Below are positions 1-13,439 of a DNA stretch of 64,000 bases, in pieces; the first letter of the stretch is position 1; the number at the start of each line of letters is the position of its first letter. The notes under the pieces are model-generated. The model searched no databases. It was not told the origin of the DNA and was given only the letters and a program-made list of their open reading frames with translations. The translations under genes and the position numbers were made by a program. Source of the DNA: Onchocerca volvulus (lineage: Eukaryota > Nematoda > Chromadorea > Rhabditida > Onchocercidae); NCBI GenBank assembly GCA_000499405.2, contig HG738136.1, forward strand, positions 372,001-436,000, given 5' to 3'.

Positions 1-1
1 A

Positions 2-67
2 AAAAATTATGCTTCTGGCTTCCTCGGTCTATCTCTGGACGATAAGAGAAGCAATGGATTTAATTGA
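2..67 (+). CDS. possible C-terminal coding end of a gene entering from the left
   Basis: From base 2 one frame reads 21 codons and stops at TGA 65-67. The tail is mixed and protein-like (SGFLGLSLDDKRSNGF), unlike the Lys/Phe/Ile-rich chance frames of this AT-rich DNA, and base composition drops to AT-rich immediately afterwards. An AATAAA at about 270 could serve as the polyadenylation signal. I do not recognise the protein, and only the last residues are visible. It could also be a chance open frame, because another frame is open over part of the same bases. Confidence 0.33.
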   Translation, partial: KNYASGFLGLSLDDKRSNGFN

Positions 68-961
68 ATAATTCGGATTTGAATGTCATTCAGGCCTTGC
101 AAATTGAAATTTTCGAAACTGAAAAAAAACCCGTCTTCTCATAATTTTTTTTTATGAGTGGTAATGGGCTTTGTAAATCGTATTTATTCATTTGTTGAAT
201 TGTCTGTTATAAACTTATTATATGTTTCATATATTGCCTGATTTTCATCTAGTTATAAGTATTCTTAGAATAAACCTTTTTTTCAGTTTCGAAGAGTTTT
301 GTCAAATTATGTATTTCTAAACATATTTTTATATGTTTATCGATTTCTAAACATACAAACAGCATTAATTTGAAACATTGAAATTATGATTATTAGGAAA
401 TCATGTGTTCTGAAATATATATTAGAATTGACAGGATATTGCTAATAAATATTAGTATCAGTGATTTGTATTTATATTCGATGAAGGAATTAGCTCTATT
501 GAAATAGTGGGAAGTGCCTGTTTTTTTCCACATTCTTTGCTTGAGAACTTGTAAATTGCTTCATTTATCTCAATCAATAATTTTTTTTTTTTTTGTTTTG
601 GTTAAGGAATTAGTAAAAACTGAATGCGTATCCTGTAGGAAATGAACAAAGTAAACGGTCAGATTTCTATAATTAATGTTTAAGACGATGATTTAGTACT
701 TGTTACTCTGTTGGTGATATGTTATCAGTAATATTGGTAATAATTTTTGCAACTACTTGAATTTTCAAGTATTATGATTACATTTTACAAAAGCTAATAT
801 TTACCTCACATATGAATAATTTATATTCGATAAAGGATATCATGGTAATAACCATTACTATCATGACTGACATTTTTGTCGTAAATCTGAATAAAAACAA
901 ATGATGCGAATAATTATTGGTAAGCAATACAGAAAATTAATAACAGTTTTAATTTGAATTA

Positions 962-1150
962 TCTATACGAATGAAAATGTAAATGTCCGTTTTTCAAAAT
1001 TTTAAATCTCTGGAATTTCTTCATCAATTGCTTTGAAATTTTGACTCAGTGTTGCATTCGAGTAGGCGCTTGTTCCATATAGATATACCTACTTTTTCTT
1101 TTGTATCTGTCGCACCTGAAAGAGGTAAAAGTAAGTGAGTGAACATTTTA
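962..1150 (+). mobile_element. Helitron 5'-end fragment
   Basis: The segment begins TCTATACGAATGAAAATG and runs into AAATGTCCGTTTTTCAAAAT. This matches, with scattered changes, the left end of the Helitron-related element at 38463 (TCTATATAAATAAAAATGTC, then a GTTCGTTTGTTCAAAATCTT stretch). Further in, the TGCTTTGAAATTTTGAC stretch resembles the same region of the larger element at about 33738. No matching right end is seen nearby, so this is a truncated or decayed copy. Confidence 0.55.
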
Positions 1151-3820
1151 CTGATGTGTATAATATAATATGTTAACATTAGTAAATATTAGTATTACAT
1201 GTGATAGTAGTAGTGATAATGATTGTTTTTGTCATATAGCTGATTATTTTTGCAAATAGCAAAATATGATGAAAATATGGAAAGCAAAAGCAAGAATTGA
1301 TGAAATAATAATTATTACAAATATAGATTACAGAATATTACGCTATAATCAATGAAAATGATAATAATATTGATTGAGAATTTTTGTTGTTTAAAAATAG
1401 ATTGGTATCGAGAAATTTCTCCCATTTATTCTTTGGTTCCAATAGAAATATCGTGTGAAAAACTGAAATGACATTTTGCTAGCACTAATATTTTGCTTTG
1501 TTTTATCTTATTTCTTTTCTTTTTTTTTTTATCATCAAGGGAAATCTCTGAAATCTAACAAAAAAAAAAAAAGTCTGTGGAATCAAACACTTTTCTTCTC
1601 TTTCTACAACGCTTTAAATCTCTTTTTTTTTTATTTTCGACATTTCGTAACTTTTTTTTGATTGGTGATAAATTATATAAAAAGACAACAAAAAAAAAAA
1701 AAAAAAAAAAAACTATTGTTCCCAATTAATAGTATTACCTAATAATGATGGGTGCAAAATTATTGTTTTAAATTTTTGCTTTTTTCAAACCACAATTTAT
1801 TATACATGTAAATGCATGTCATCATCTGATATGAAATTAACAATATTAAAATGCGAATCAAAATAAATTCAACTTTATAGTATTCAAATAAAAAAGAGAA
1901 AAAATCTCTTTCAAAAAAAATTTTTTTTTAATGAAAACATTTCTTAATGGCATTCTATTATTCATGAATTGTTATGTGGCAATAGTTGGCTAAAATATTC
2001 GTGATACTTTTTGATTTTTTTTTTTTTCAGAAATGCCTTTTGTCCGCTGCAATTTGATTTGGCTTCGTTCTTTTTTTTCTCCTCCACCATACATGATATC
2101 TTTCTTTCAAGACTGTGATAAAAAAACTCAGAATTTAATAGCAAGGAAATTGTTAAATTTTAAATTAGTCGTCCAATCTAATGTTTAAATTAATTACCGA
2201 ATCTAATTTTATTATTTCAAATTAGTCTTAATTGCTTCGACATTATTCAATCATTCCTTTTTACTAATAAATTCAAAAATCATTTCGCAAATTTAACCCA
2301 AAATTTACACTAGAGTAATAACTGATAATTTTATCAGTGGGATAATTTTAGTTTCAAGGTATTGTAGAGTTTTTAAATTATTTCAACTATCTATTATTGT
2401 TATCGAATATTTGAGTATTTTAAAGATGTATTATTCGTAGGATAAAATTAGAATTATTGATGGATTATTTTATTTCTTTACTAAAAATATTAAGAGAAAT
2501 GTTATGTTGTAACTTGCTATAATAATGAAGTACTTAATTGACTAACGTCTAATTATCATAAATATTTATGTGACCGTGATTAAAAACTTCATGTTTCGGT
2601 CATTATTAGTTATTATCATACAATGTTCTCTGTTGTTGCAAATAAACGATTGTTGATAATTTCAGAATATTGTAGAAAAAAATTTTAAAATATCTAAAGT
2701 ATTGAAAATTTCTTCAAAATTATATGTATATATATTTAATTTTTAGAAATATATTGAATTATAATAATTGAAAGGCATGGATTTTTTTTATTTAATAAAA
2801 TCTTGAAACAAATCAGAGAGATAGACATATGTGAATTGAAAATGAATTTATTGAAATAATTCGAATATGTGCATCGAATATTGCTGAAAATTCTAAAAAT
2901 TGAAGCAGCATGTAATTGAAAACTTTGAATTCCATAAGATGCATGATCGGCAAAAAGAAACAATAAGAAAAAGATTTGTTTTGCAGGGAAAAAATGAAGA
3001 ATGTGTTTAAAAAAAAAAAGAAAAAACACTTTCTACCAACTTCATAGCTTATTAAAAAATTAGGGAAGTAAAAATAAAAATAGGAAATTCGTATTATTAT
3101 TGTTGTTATTATTATGGCTTTATTATTTATTATTATTGTTTCATTATTATTACTGTTATTTAGCCTTATTTCTGGATAAAATTTGAGCAGTGAAGATGGC
3201 TCAGGCATGTGGAATTATATTGCTTTCTAGACTTTGAATGACATTATCATCCATTAAAAGATTTGAAGGAAAAATTCAGCTGATAGCTAAACATAATAAT
3301 AGGAACACTTTTGGCACTATAAATTATATCTTATTTGATCAAATAATTTTATAAATTTGAAAAAGCTTATGAATGTTTTTGAAATTATTTCAATTTTCTT
3401 TTTTTTTTTCCAAATTTCAGTACAAGAAAAGTATTTTCACTGCATATATTATTTGAAATTTTACACTGAATATTCATAGCATAGTGTCATTTATGTTCTT
3501 CGCAAATCTCTTCTATCTCCAAAAGAGAAAAATTTCTCGAAAACTTAATAGTGAATTTCAGGTTTCAAGCATTAAAACTTCAGTACTATTCTGGTTGAAA
3601 ATTGTGTTGCATTGCTTTTGGTAAAGGATTTTCAAATTGTTTTTAGTTTATCGAAATATGAATCAATTTCTCCGGGATTATTCGAAAAGTTTCACCTTTT
3701 ATTTATTACTTTTGATTGTTATAAACTAACCTTTTCTGAGAGTTTTACAATTCTATTTCCCTTAATTTTGCTTTAATTCATTTATTCTTTTTACAATTAC
3801 TAAATATTTGAAAAAAAAAA

Positions 3821-3840
3821 ACACACACACACACACACAC
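3821..3840. repeat. (AC)10 microsatellite
   Basis: Ten AC units follow a run of A and lead into ATATAC. Confidence 0.95.
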
Positions 3841-4249
3841 ATATACAGATATTCGAAAATTGGCTCAGCTTTTTTCCTTTTTCCAAGTTGAACAAAATTT
3901 TGGATTTCCATCGAATAAAAAAATATTCTAATTTTATGTTGTTTATATTTTGTCTATTTCCGTAAAATTGTGTTGCACTAATTTTAGCAGAAATCTTTCT
4001 GTTAATTGAAGTATATGTTTTTAAGTTCTTATTGAATCCATTTTGAATTTAGAATATTACTGCAATATTCGGTATAAATTGAAAAGTTAAAAATTTCTGC
4101 ATCGTATCTAGTAAAATCATGATTGAAATAGAATTAAATTCCAGGTAAAAAAACTCAAAAGTATTGGTCAAATTTATATTTAACTGAAAGTTCAAAATTT
4201 TTCAAAAATCTCTTTTTATTTAATTTAAATATAAAACTTCATTTTCCAG

Positions 4250-4313
4250 CGAGGATGAAGAGTTTGATTGTTTGGAGGAAGAAATAGTAAAGTCCAATGT
4301 CCAATGTTCTTGA
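4250..4313 (+). CDS. acidic terminal exon of an unidentified gene
   Basis: A good acceptor (CATTTTCCAG) is followed by one base and then 20 codons to TGA 4311-4313. They encode an acidic tail with the motifs EDEEFDCLEEE and VKSNVQCS. Acidic runs of this kind are unusual by chance here. The exon needs two bases from an upstream exon. One phase-consistent but speculative model joins an ATG just after the TTTCAG at about 2030 (exon end GAC T before GTGATA), the 10-nt microexon 3421-3430 (TACAAGAAAA before GTATTT), and this exon. It could instead be an alternative last exon of the gene ending at 67. I do not recognise the protein. Confidence 0.4.
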
Positions 4314-5873
4314 TCACTCCACTGCTCCATATTTTCTTCATTATTTGATTTCACTTTCCTTATCTTGTCTAAATTTTAAGACTTAATCCATTTACCATAT
4401 CAATATATCCTCACTGGAAGATGAATTTGTATATTTAAATTTCATTATAAATAAAATTTCAATTCAAATTGGCAGATCGTTTCAATGAAGCATTTTTGAT
4501 CTCAAAAAATGTACGGAGCGCTCAGCTTTCCATTTTTTTAATTCCATTCAATGTTAAGCGGTTTTTAGAAGTTTTCAAACTGACAAGTTTCTTCTTTTTT
4601 TTAAGCAACTGCACTTTTCTAATTTCAACAAAGTTTTCTCATATTTTTATCAGAAAAAAAAAATCCTGAGTAATATTGTCAGATGAAATTTAAAAAAATA
4701 AGAAAATAAAAAAAATAAAAAAATTCGAGATGAGTATTTTTAGATGATTGGGATGCTTTTTTCTTGAAATGAGAAAGAATTCTCGATTCTTGATTATAAT
4801 GGAATAAAAGTAATGAATAATTTAGAGGGGTAAGAGAAGAAAGATCAATATTGAAAAATTAATACATTTAATTTTCATATCAAATCTAAAATTTCACTTA
4901 AAAATATTTCAAAATTTTACTTTCAATAATTTATGAGACTCTGCCAAACAATTCGTCACTCTGTTCACTTTTATATTTTAAAATTCTTATTAACTTTTCT
5001 CTCTTGCAAAAAACAAAGACGAAAATCAAAAAAAATGAAAGATAAAAATATCTTTTTATTTGACATTTTTTTGTTTGAAATGTATCAGTTTTTCTTCGTC
5101 CTTTTTGAATTTTTATAAATTCATAAATGTTTTTTAGGATTAAGCAGCCACTTAATATTCTTTGGATTAGAATAAAATGGACTTAAACTTTAGCGGAATG
5201 AGATCCATATAGTTTTAATGCTCAATTAATTTATAAAAAATAAAAAATAATTTTTTTTTTCATTTGACAATATGTAGCATATTCAGCATATTTATAGATA
5301 TCAAGCAAGAATGCTAATAGAATTCAGGTTCATAAACTTGAGCCATAAATGGAAGAATAAAGTCGATGGTAAAAAAAGTGGCAGTCAAAAGTTAAAGGTC
5401 ATTGATAATCGAGAAAATGATCAGTATCAAATTGTTTACAATACACTAATATTTTATGATTCTCTTTAAACGATTTCAAATATACATAAAGTTAAAATTC
5501 GAAAAAAAAGGCAAAAAGAGCACTTCTTTCATAAATTATTCATTCATTTGCTTATATGTTTCGTTTACAAAGATTTAAATTCTTTCGCAATGCATGCGAT
5601 ATCAAAAAATAAATTTTTGCAAAAAAAAAAAAAAAAGAGCGAGCATGAAAAAGAAAATTGAAAAATGCAAAATATATCTTAACCAAACATTTGTCATCTA
5701 TTTCAAAATTTTCTTTTTTTAAAAAAATAGAGGAAAATTTTGGGAAAAAAAACTTTTTTTCTTTCTTGTTATCATTATCTTTGTTAATGAAAATAAATTG
5801 ATGCTTTGATACATTTCATCAACAAAGAATTTTCAGCGAAATATTTTTGTTTAAATCTTATTTCTAAGTGTAA

Positions 5874-5904
<31 letters not shown>

Positions 5905-7063
5905 TGCCATAATTGTATTTAATTACAATTACGCTAATTATGTGAAATAGATTTTCAATAAGGGAAAATTTTAATAATGAGGTGAAAATGATACCATCAG
6001 AAAAAGTAAAATATATAAGAAAATGTCAAGTAAAAAAGGAAAAATTAACAAATAGAATTTAAAACAGTGATTTTAAGAAGGACATTATTTAAACAAGTTA
6101 ATTTGTTCGTCGTATTTTATTAATTTATGATTAATTCCCTGAAAGGAATTAAAAAATTGATAAAAAATTCGTAAATTTTGAATTACTCCGTAAATTTGAT
6201 CCCATTAATTTGCTTACAAGTAACGAAATATGAATGATAATTGGATATAAGCTTACTTAAAGATAGCTCTTAATTCAGGATCAATTTAATTTAATTTTGA
6301 CAAAAATGCAATTCATTAATTTGAAATATAACCCATAGCAGAAGAAGGTAAAATTGCCATAAAATCACAATTTATAAAGCTTTAATGAAGATGAAGAAAT
6401 CCAAGTTTTATAATTCAAGAATAATAAAAAAATTTAATTTTTCAGTTTTGCAAATTATAAAATTAATTTAACAATTCTTTGTTGCAAATGCTTTCCTTTG
6501 ATCTTTTTTTACTTCAATCATTTTTAATCCAGAAAATATTCAATTCATATTAGCAATAATAAAAAATGGATCATTGTAGAATAATCAATAATTTTCGAGA
6601 ATTTTAAAATTAAAAAAAATAATCATTTAAAAAATTACAGCGACACATAGAAGAAGCATTAATTTTTACGATAGAACCACACCTACTTAAAAAATACGAA
6701 GATTCGATCTTACGACAAAAATCCGCTTTTATTATTTTGCTTGAAAATTAGGATTTAATGCAGATTAGCTTTTAGCTTCTTAATCTAAGAAATTTTATAT
6801 TATGCAATCTAAAGCTTTTAGCACCAACTTAGAGGTTAAAATCCAATAAATTAAACTGGTTCTTATATTAAAATGAATTGTAATGATTCCAGTTTTTATT
6901 AAAATTTTAATTAAACTATTTCGGTCAAATTTATGCCAGAATCTTATCCATGCAAGTATTTACACAACAAAAGTTTGATAATGGATTAGTGAAATGATAT
7001 AGATGAATTAATTAACGAATTAAATAGTTAACAAGACAAATATATTCTTGTAAAAAAATACGA
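4314..7063. other. AT-rich DNA, no gene seen
   Basis: Short AT-rich open frames only. It includes a TA-dinucleotide run at about 5875-5904. A frame from an NGCAG at 4476 (DRFNEAFLISKNVRSAQLS) is somewhat protein-like, but no donor or partner exon supports it. Confidence 0.5.
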
Positions 7064-7605
7064 ATGTATTTGCCTTTATTATTGATTTTGCATATTATTA
7101 TATATCAGTTTAATTTAATTTTTAATTTCCTAACAATATTCAACCATTATATCTTTTATTTCCTAAAATTCTTCATCACTTTATCCACTAATTATCTTTC
7201 TATCATCAATCCAAGATCGTATTTTGTTGAAGGAATTCCAAATACCCGTATTTTGGTAATTGTTAGTTTAAAGAGAGAAAAAACAGAACGCTAAATATAA
7301 TTTGGTTGTTTTAATGAAATTTATATCAAGATTAATAATTTTTAATTCTTTAATTGATATTTAATAATCAATATTTTTGCCAAAATTTCATATTTTTTCG
7401 CTTCCCTAAATAATGATATCTTTTTTTTTTTTTCAGAATCTTGACAATCATAATTTTTCTCTCAAATCCTGGCAACGTAAACTTTATTATTATTATTATA
7501 ATGTTCCACTGTATCATATCAAAATTAGGAAGAAAGTAAAAAAAGGAAGGAAACTGTGGATGACATTGTTTCTGATGATTTTCAGCGTTTTTTCTTTTCA
7601 TTTTT
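7064..7605 (+). CDS. candidate two-exon gene, hydrophobic N-terminus
   Basis: The exon 7064-7255 starts at ATG with a leucine/isoleucine-rich stretch that could be a signal peptide or membrane segment, and ends ...EGIPNTRIL before GTAATT in phase 0. The second exon, 7437-7605, follows a strong acceptor (a run of T then TTTCAG) and is also in phase 0. It encodes NLDNHNFSLKSWQ, a Tyr run, a Lys/Arg-rich stretch and a short hydrophobic tail before the stop. The intron would be 181 bases. Matching phases and signals support it, but the composition is low-complexity and there is no trans-splice site at the start. It could be chance. Confidence 0.25.
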
Positions 7606-8991
7606 GATTTTTTTTAGAATCTTAAAAAAAATAAAGCTTGTGGATTTTAAAGCATTAGCGATCTATCTTGTCATTGCTTTTCGGAATGTCTGAAAATCCG
7701 TCGGGATTTCATGATTTTTAATTATTAGTTTTGCATATTTCCATAAGTTATGCTATTCCATAGGAGAAAAGAAGAAAAAAGAAAGTTTCTGAAGTCATAT
7801 TTTCGTTATGACTTTTGATAGGACTTCGTCATAAAAATAATTAATAATTTCAGGAAGGAAACTTTTTTGACATTTTAAAATTCTCGAAAAGAACTATTGC
7901 ATATTTTTTATAAAAATTACATCATCTTGAACAATTTTTTCCTTTTTTTTTTTTTTATTTTGATGTAGAAAGAGCACTGTGAACATTTTTATTTATAAAA
8001 AAAGAGCAAATAGCTTAAAATGAAAAATTATATTTATACTAATTTTTGGAAATTTAAAGGAAGCAAGCAGAATGAAGGCTATTTGTAATGTGGTATTAGA
8101 CGTTTCACCGCATCGAATAATTAATTAGCAGAGATGAAAGATTTGAAATGGATAACATCATAAATCTCTTTTACGAGCTCTGTAAATAATTTTGTATCAT
8201 ATTTGTTTCTAGCTGTTACCGAGCGGTTTTAACAATTCCGATAATTCCATCTAAGCTAATAAGATTAACTGATAAAGTAATCTTTTATTATTACCGATTA
8301 GCAATGAGTAATTTTAAAAGTTTGAAAATGATGCAAAAGTTTAAAAAAATACGAAAATTATAATTGTTTTCTTTTAAAATTCAGTTTGTTTAAAATAGAA
8401 AATGCATAATATAAGTTTATATTTAAAATTCAAATGCTTAATTAAAAGTTTCGAAACTTTCCAAAATCATCCGTTTATTTATTTATTTTTTTTTAAATGA
8501 TAAAAGTTAATTACTATAATGATATTTCTTACTTTCGCATTAAAAAAACGATTTTATCTAAAATTCTAAAAAGAAATAATTATTTCTTTTAATTTTAGTC
8601 CACTCATAATTATCTTAATCCATTTTTTTCTCTTTATTTCATTTCATATTTACTCATATTTATCGTTTACTTTTATTTACTCTTATTAGTTTCACTTTCG
8701 ATTTTCTTTATTTCATTTCTATTTATTTTGTTTTATTTTATTATTTTCTTTAAATATTCGATTTTCCAAATTATAATTAAATGATTAATTATGTTTATAT
8801 CTAAAACAAATATTGATAATTTATATTATAGATAAATACTGTCATATAACAATTTTTAACTTAACAAATAATTTCACTATTCATTGCTTAGTTTTCATTT
8901 TTCCACACATTCGTTTGCGTTCGCTGCCCAAATCTTGAACTTTTCTCTATTTCAGGAAACTTAAATCAATAAATTATTTTAAGAAAAAAAT
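7606..8991. other. AT-rich DNA, no gene seen
   Basis: No frame with splice signals and protein-like composition was found. It presumably includes the upstream region of the gene at 9003. Confidence 0.5.
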
Positions 8992-9001
8992 TTCGTTTTA
9001 G
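8992..9001 (+). promoter_or_regulatory. probable spliced-leader trans-splice acceptor
   Basis: TTCGTTTTAG lies one base ahead of the ATG at 9003. No upstream coding exon is visible, so this 3' splice signal most likely accepts a spliced leader, leaving a 5' UTR of about one base. Confidence 0.55.
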
Positions 9002-9002
9002 T

Positions 9003-11019
9003 ATGTGGCAATTGTTTTTATTGGCTATTGCTCCATGTTTATCACAACCTTCATTTGATAACTCAGTAAGCTTTTCTAAAAAATTTAATAAACTGTTTTC
9101 AGTAATTTCTTGTACTGTGTACATTTTGCCTTTTCTTGTTCTAATTTAGGAATTTAAAAAAAAAAAATTTATTTACATCACTTTTATTTTTACTCAAAGA
9201 AGTCAGGCAAAAATCATGAAATAAAACCTGAAATATCTCACAAATCATGAAATATCCCATTTATATATGCATATATATAAATGAGGTAGTTATTAGGTTT
9301 TGTTTTCATGATTATCTTTATGAAAAATTGCAGCATAAATTACTACAATGTCTTGAATTCGTTTTTTCTGCTCTTTAGACTAATTAATTAATTTCAAATA
9401 ATAAATTTGTTTGATTATTATTTTTGCTTACTAAGATTTTTTGGAAAAATTTATGACAAAATTTTAGAAAATAATCTGAAATTTGAAATAATCTATAGTA
9501 ACAATTCTTTCCATATTCATGTTACATTTAATAATGAAAGATATATCTTACGAGTTTGCAAATTTAGAAATATTATTTTAAAGTTTTTCTCAAATTTTTG
9601 TTTTCGAAAAGCGTCTTCCATCAAAATTACATTTATCTGATAGGAGAATAAATCAATACTTGATAAAAAAAAAATCCAGATTTTAATTTTAACACTTCCA
9701 GATATCACTGTGTAAGCCGAGTGAAGATCCAAATTCTGATTGCATTGGAGCATATTTCGTTGAAACCGATGGAAAGTCTGTCTATTTGAATCAAAAAATA
9801 AAGAATTTTAATTTTGGAAAAAAATAGATATCTCTCTGATAGAAATTTAGAACATCAACTATATTGTAGGAATTTTATTCGTCATCGAATTGCTTAATTC
9901 ATCAGAATTCCTTCTTGATGATGATTAATAGTTTTTCCCGCTTATAAATTAATTAAATTAATTGGTACATTAATTCCACAACAGAATACATGCTGGCATA
10001 GCGAAATAGACAAGATTTGGCACTAATTAATCTATTAAAAAAATAAATCAATATTTCGCTAATAATTTTCAAATGTTTAATTTTTCGATTTGAAAATCCG
10101 AATCTGGAAAAAGGAATACAGTGTCGGTTTTTATTCAGACACTGAAATAATCAGAATTGATGGTTGAATATCTGCTTTTTTTCCATATGACAGCAATAAT
10201 TACAGAATACAATCTTGTAACGAACATAAAGACTGTTATGATTATCGAGAACCAATCCACTGGTGTCGACCTGATCCGGAACAAAAATGGATGTTGGTCC
10301 TTCTACTCTTTAATGAAATTTCAAAAAGAAAAATCTATGAAATAACTTATTACCTCCGAAGAATTTGGATGCAACAGATCAGCATTTGCAAAAATGTTTT
10401 TTCTTGGCGAATAATATGATTTTAATTATTTGGATTATTAAATTTTGATGCGCTTGGTTTTGTCACTTCGACTAACGGTTTTGTTGGTTTGATTAGCAAT
10501 CATATATCACTATATAAATTATAATAACATGTAGTAATTCTTTAAATTGTCGCTTGCAATAAAATATTGCGAAAGTTTCTTCATTTCAAAGTTGCAAAAA
10601 ATTTTTGCTCACAATTATCAGATGTTTTAATTCAAATAAATATTTGAGCTAAATTAATTCCATCCGCTCGAATTTCCCGATTTTTATCATTTATCAATAA
10701 TTTTTCGAATTCAAATTACTTAATAATTACTCAAATAAGATTTAATAATTACTTAGACAAGAAAAGAAAGAAATTATTCGGGTAATATTTGAACTAAACT
10801 AATTCTATTCGCTCGAATTTTTCCGATTTTTATCATTTATAACTAATTTTTTGAATTTAAATTATTTAATAATTACTTGAATAAATTTGGAGCTTATTTT
10901 GCAGGAAAGAAGGTTGTCACTGTGATCCAAAACTTCAATTATGCGTAATTAATCGTCAGTCATACGGTCGTCTGGAATATACTCATTGTCGTTCAGCGCT
11001 CGATTGGTACTGCCCTTAA
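9003..11019 (+). CDS. small secreted cysteine-rich protein, family 1 member A
   Basis: Four exons: 9003-9065, 9702-9775, 10206-10292 and 10905-11019, giving 112 residues. Intron phases are 0, 2, 2, as in the homologues at 15.2 and 18.9 kb. Exon 1 encodes a signal peptide (MWQLFLLAIAPCLSQ). The mature part has ten cysteines: SLC and SDC in exon 2; SC, DC and HWC in exon 3; the GCHCDP motif, LC, HC and the C-terminal DWYCP in exon 4. Ten allows five disulfides. The exon 2 donor (AAGTCTGT) is weak, but it lies exactly where the homologues put theirs. Exon 3 (REPIHWCR) and exon 4 are the best-conserved parts. I do not recognise the domain; an extracellular role is inferred from the signal peptide. 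It is the most diverged member and lies outside the duplicated block. Confidence 0.8.
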
Positions 11020-12537
11020 TGAGCTATTTGGCTTTTTTTATCCAATCATCCATCCATTTTTTCGTCAAATCTCTAAAAAAACTGCCAAACCACAGCTGCT
11101 TCAAAATAATCACGGCTATATTTACTGAAATTACTTGTCATTTCTTATCATTTTCTCAGTTATATTCCTTTATTGTTTTTTTCTTTTATTTCGTAATAAA
11201 ATTTTATGAATTTGTAAAAATTGTTTCAAAAAAAAGAGATTGGTAGTAGGTTGTTTCATATATTAATTCGTCCAACAAATATATCATTCTGACATGTATT
11301 CATAATTTTCATTTTTTTCTGCATACTCTTACGAAATTTTCGCATCCAATCGAAAGCTCCATTCATTTAAAAAAAATTTCGTAGTATGTATGATTAGTAT
11401 TCAACGACAGATAAATTGATCCATTCACAATAAATTACGGTGTTTTGATTAAATATCATTTGAATCAATGATATCAATATTTTATTTCATTTGACTGAGT
11501 CAAAGATGCTAATACCAAGTTTTGCTTTCAAATTAATAAAGCAAAAAAAGATCCAAGACTTTTTTTTTTCATCACTTTTTTAAACTCCATTATTTTGAAA
11601 TAGCATTAAAGAAATCAATATTATTAAGTTGGAAAAGAGGAGCAAAGTAAGAAGAGGATTGAAAAATAATGTAATTGTATTACAAATTCTACGCTAATTT
11701 GATTCAAATTTTATGCTTATTAAAAATTTTGAATTTCCTTAGCGATGATTCTTTATAAAATTATGTCAATGGATTATTCGAGATAACAAAACGATCATTA
11801 ATTATCAGTAAAATTAACAAAAATGATAATCAACAACAATTATAGCGAAAATTGCTCGATGAATAAATTTACATGATCGAAGTAATTTGATCATATCGAT
11901 TCTGATTAAATTTCAACAGTATCTCAGAATTTCTTTCATTGAAAATATTTGGAAGCATATAAAAAAATTGGATCTAAATATATGCCAAATTATGTCATTT
12001 GTTTAAAGCTATTAAAGTAAAGAATAAATGCATAGTTGACTAGAAAATTCGGATAGAAAAAGAAAAAAAACATTGAAGCAAATTCAGTTCAAAATCAGCA
12101 ACAAAAATTATTATAAATTAACAATTTTTCAGAAAGCTCAAAAATTCAGAAGTAAAATTAAGAATAAAAATACAAATAAATCAAACAATTGATATGAATA
12201 ACATTTTAGTTCATTTCATCAATAATGTTAAATAGAACGTAATGTTAAAAGATAGCGTTATTGATTAATTTCTTCATTCTTTACTTCGACATAATTCATA
12301 ATTCAAAAAAGCGCAAAATTTGTCTGTCGAATTATTTTTAGTAATGCAAACATATGTTCTTGCTTTGCCATTTGAGAAAGTTCTATTTACTTAAAGCAAA
12401 TATTTTCCGGAAATACATACGAATTCTATCACAAAATGCGAAGCAAAATATTGATAGAATATATTTTTATTCTAATATATCATAGTGGGTCGTCTAAACT
12501 TTAGTTTTTGCTATCAAAAGATTTTTTCTTTTGCTTT

Positions 12538-12538
<1 letters not shown>
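11020..12538. other. AT-rich DNA, no gene seen
   Basis: This holds the 3' flank of the gene ending at 11019 and then AT-rich sequence with no supported exon. Confidence 0.5.

Positions 12539-12630
<92 letters not shown>
12539..12630. repeat. homopolymer block A35-T16-A41
   Basis: An uninterrupted run of about 35 A is followed directly by 16 T and then 41 A. The T block is a perfect inverted complement of its neighbours, so it could fold. Such runs are also common sites of sequencing or assembly error. Confidence 0.9.
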
Positions 12631-12632
<2 letters not shown>

Positions 12633-13439
12633 AGAGAAGGAGCAACAACTGTGTATTCAGAATATACTTCATATCACAGAATAATTTCAAAATAAATGGA
12701 TTCCACATTATTCAGTAATTTCAAAATAGCAAATATCCGTGAAAATTTAAAAACTAAAAATTTGAAATCAAAAGACAAGCCATTAATTTATCTAGAATTT
12801 TCGATTTCAATGGATCAGAAATTACCCAAAATCAAAAAAATATACCAAAATTATCTTGTTGGCAACAATATCAAAACTTACCCAAAATTTCGTCTTGTTA
12901 ACAATTATCTTTTAGAGTAATTTTATTAGATTTAGTTACATATGGGTCTAGTTTTTTTTTGGACAAAGGACCAGAAATCTAATTTGTAAAACTTTACTAA
13001 TTTAAATTCGCATACTATGTATCGAAATTTACACATTCATCCATTTGTTTACTGCATACATATATACGCTTATTTATTCAAAAGTTTATTTCTTAAATAC
13101 AGCATTAGCCCATATTAATATGCATGTATTCATAGATTTTTCAAGTAGTAATGGATAAGGCGAAAAGTTAGAAATGTCCGAAACGAAATCATATATATCA
13201 AATTCAAAATTATTTTAACTTGTTGTCTTCTCCTAACAAGAATGCTCAAGTGTCTAATATAAAATTAAGATGGAAATACATAGATGGACATCATCTCCAC
13301 AAAAGCGAATTAATTATAGGAAGGTTTTCTTCAATAAATAAAAAATTACTATGAATTCTCGAATGTAACGAGAACTCGTATTAATTTTTTTTTTTTTTTT
13401 ATTTTTGATTTTGATGTTTTCTATGACATAGTTTTAATT
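12631..13439. other. AT-rich DNA, no gene seen
   Basis: No supported exon. A T run lies at about 13386-13400. Confidence 0.5.

Larger units (their letters stand above)
68..4249. other. AT-rich DNA without a firm gene
   Basis: I see no convincing exon here apart from the Helitron fragment at 962-1150. It holds homopolymer runs (for example about 22 A at 1690-1711), an (AC)10 microsatellite at 3821-3840 and TAT-rich stretches. One possible trans-spliced start exists: a long T tract with TTTCAG at about 2030, followed two bases later by an ATG that opens about 53 codons. A 10-nt stretch at 3421-3430 between a good acceptor and a GTATTT donor could be a microexon. Both are weak. Confidence 0.5.

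Noticed and set aside
2736..3208. Overlapping minus-strand open frames rich in Phe, Asn and Ile
   Set aside because: Composition simply mirrors AAT/TTA-rich DNA; no splice or start signals.
12485..12718. Frames made of Lys or Phe runs
   Set aside because: Produced by the A/T homopolymer block.
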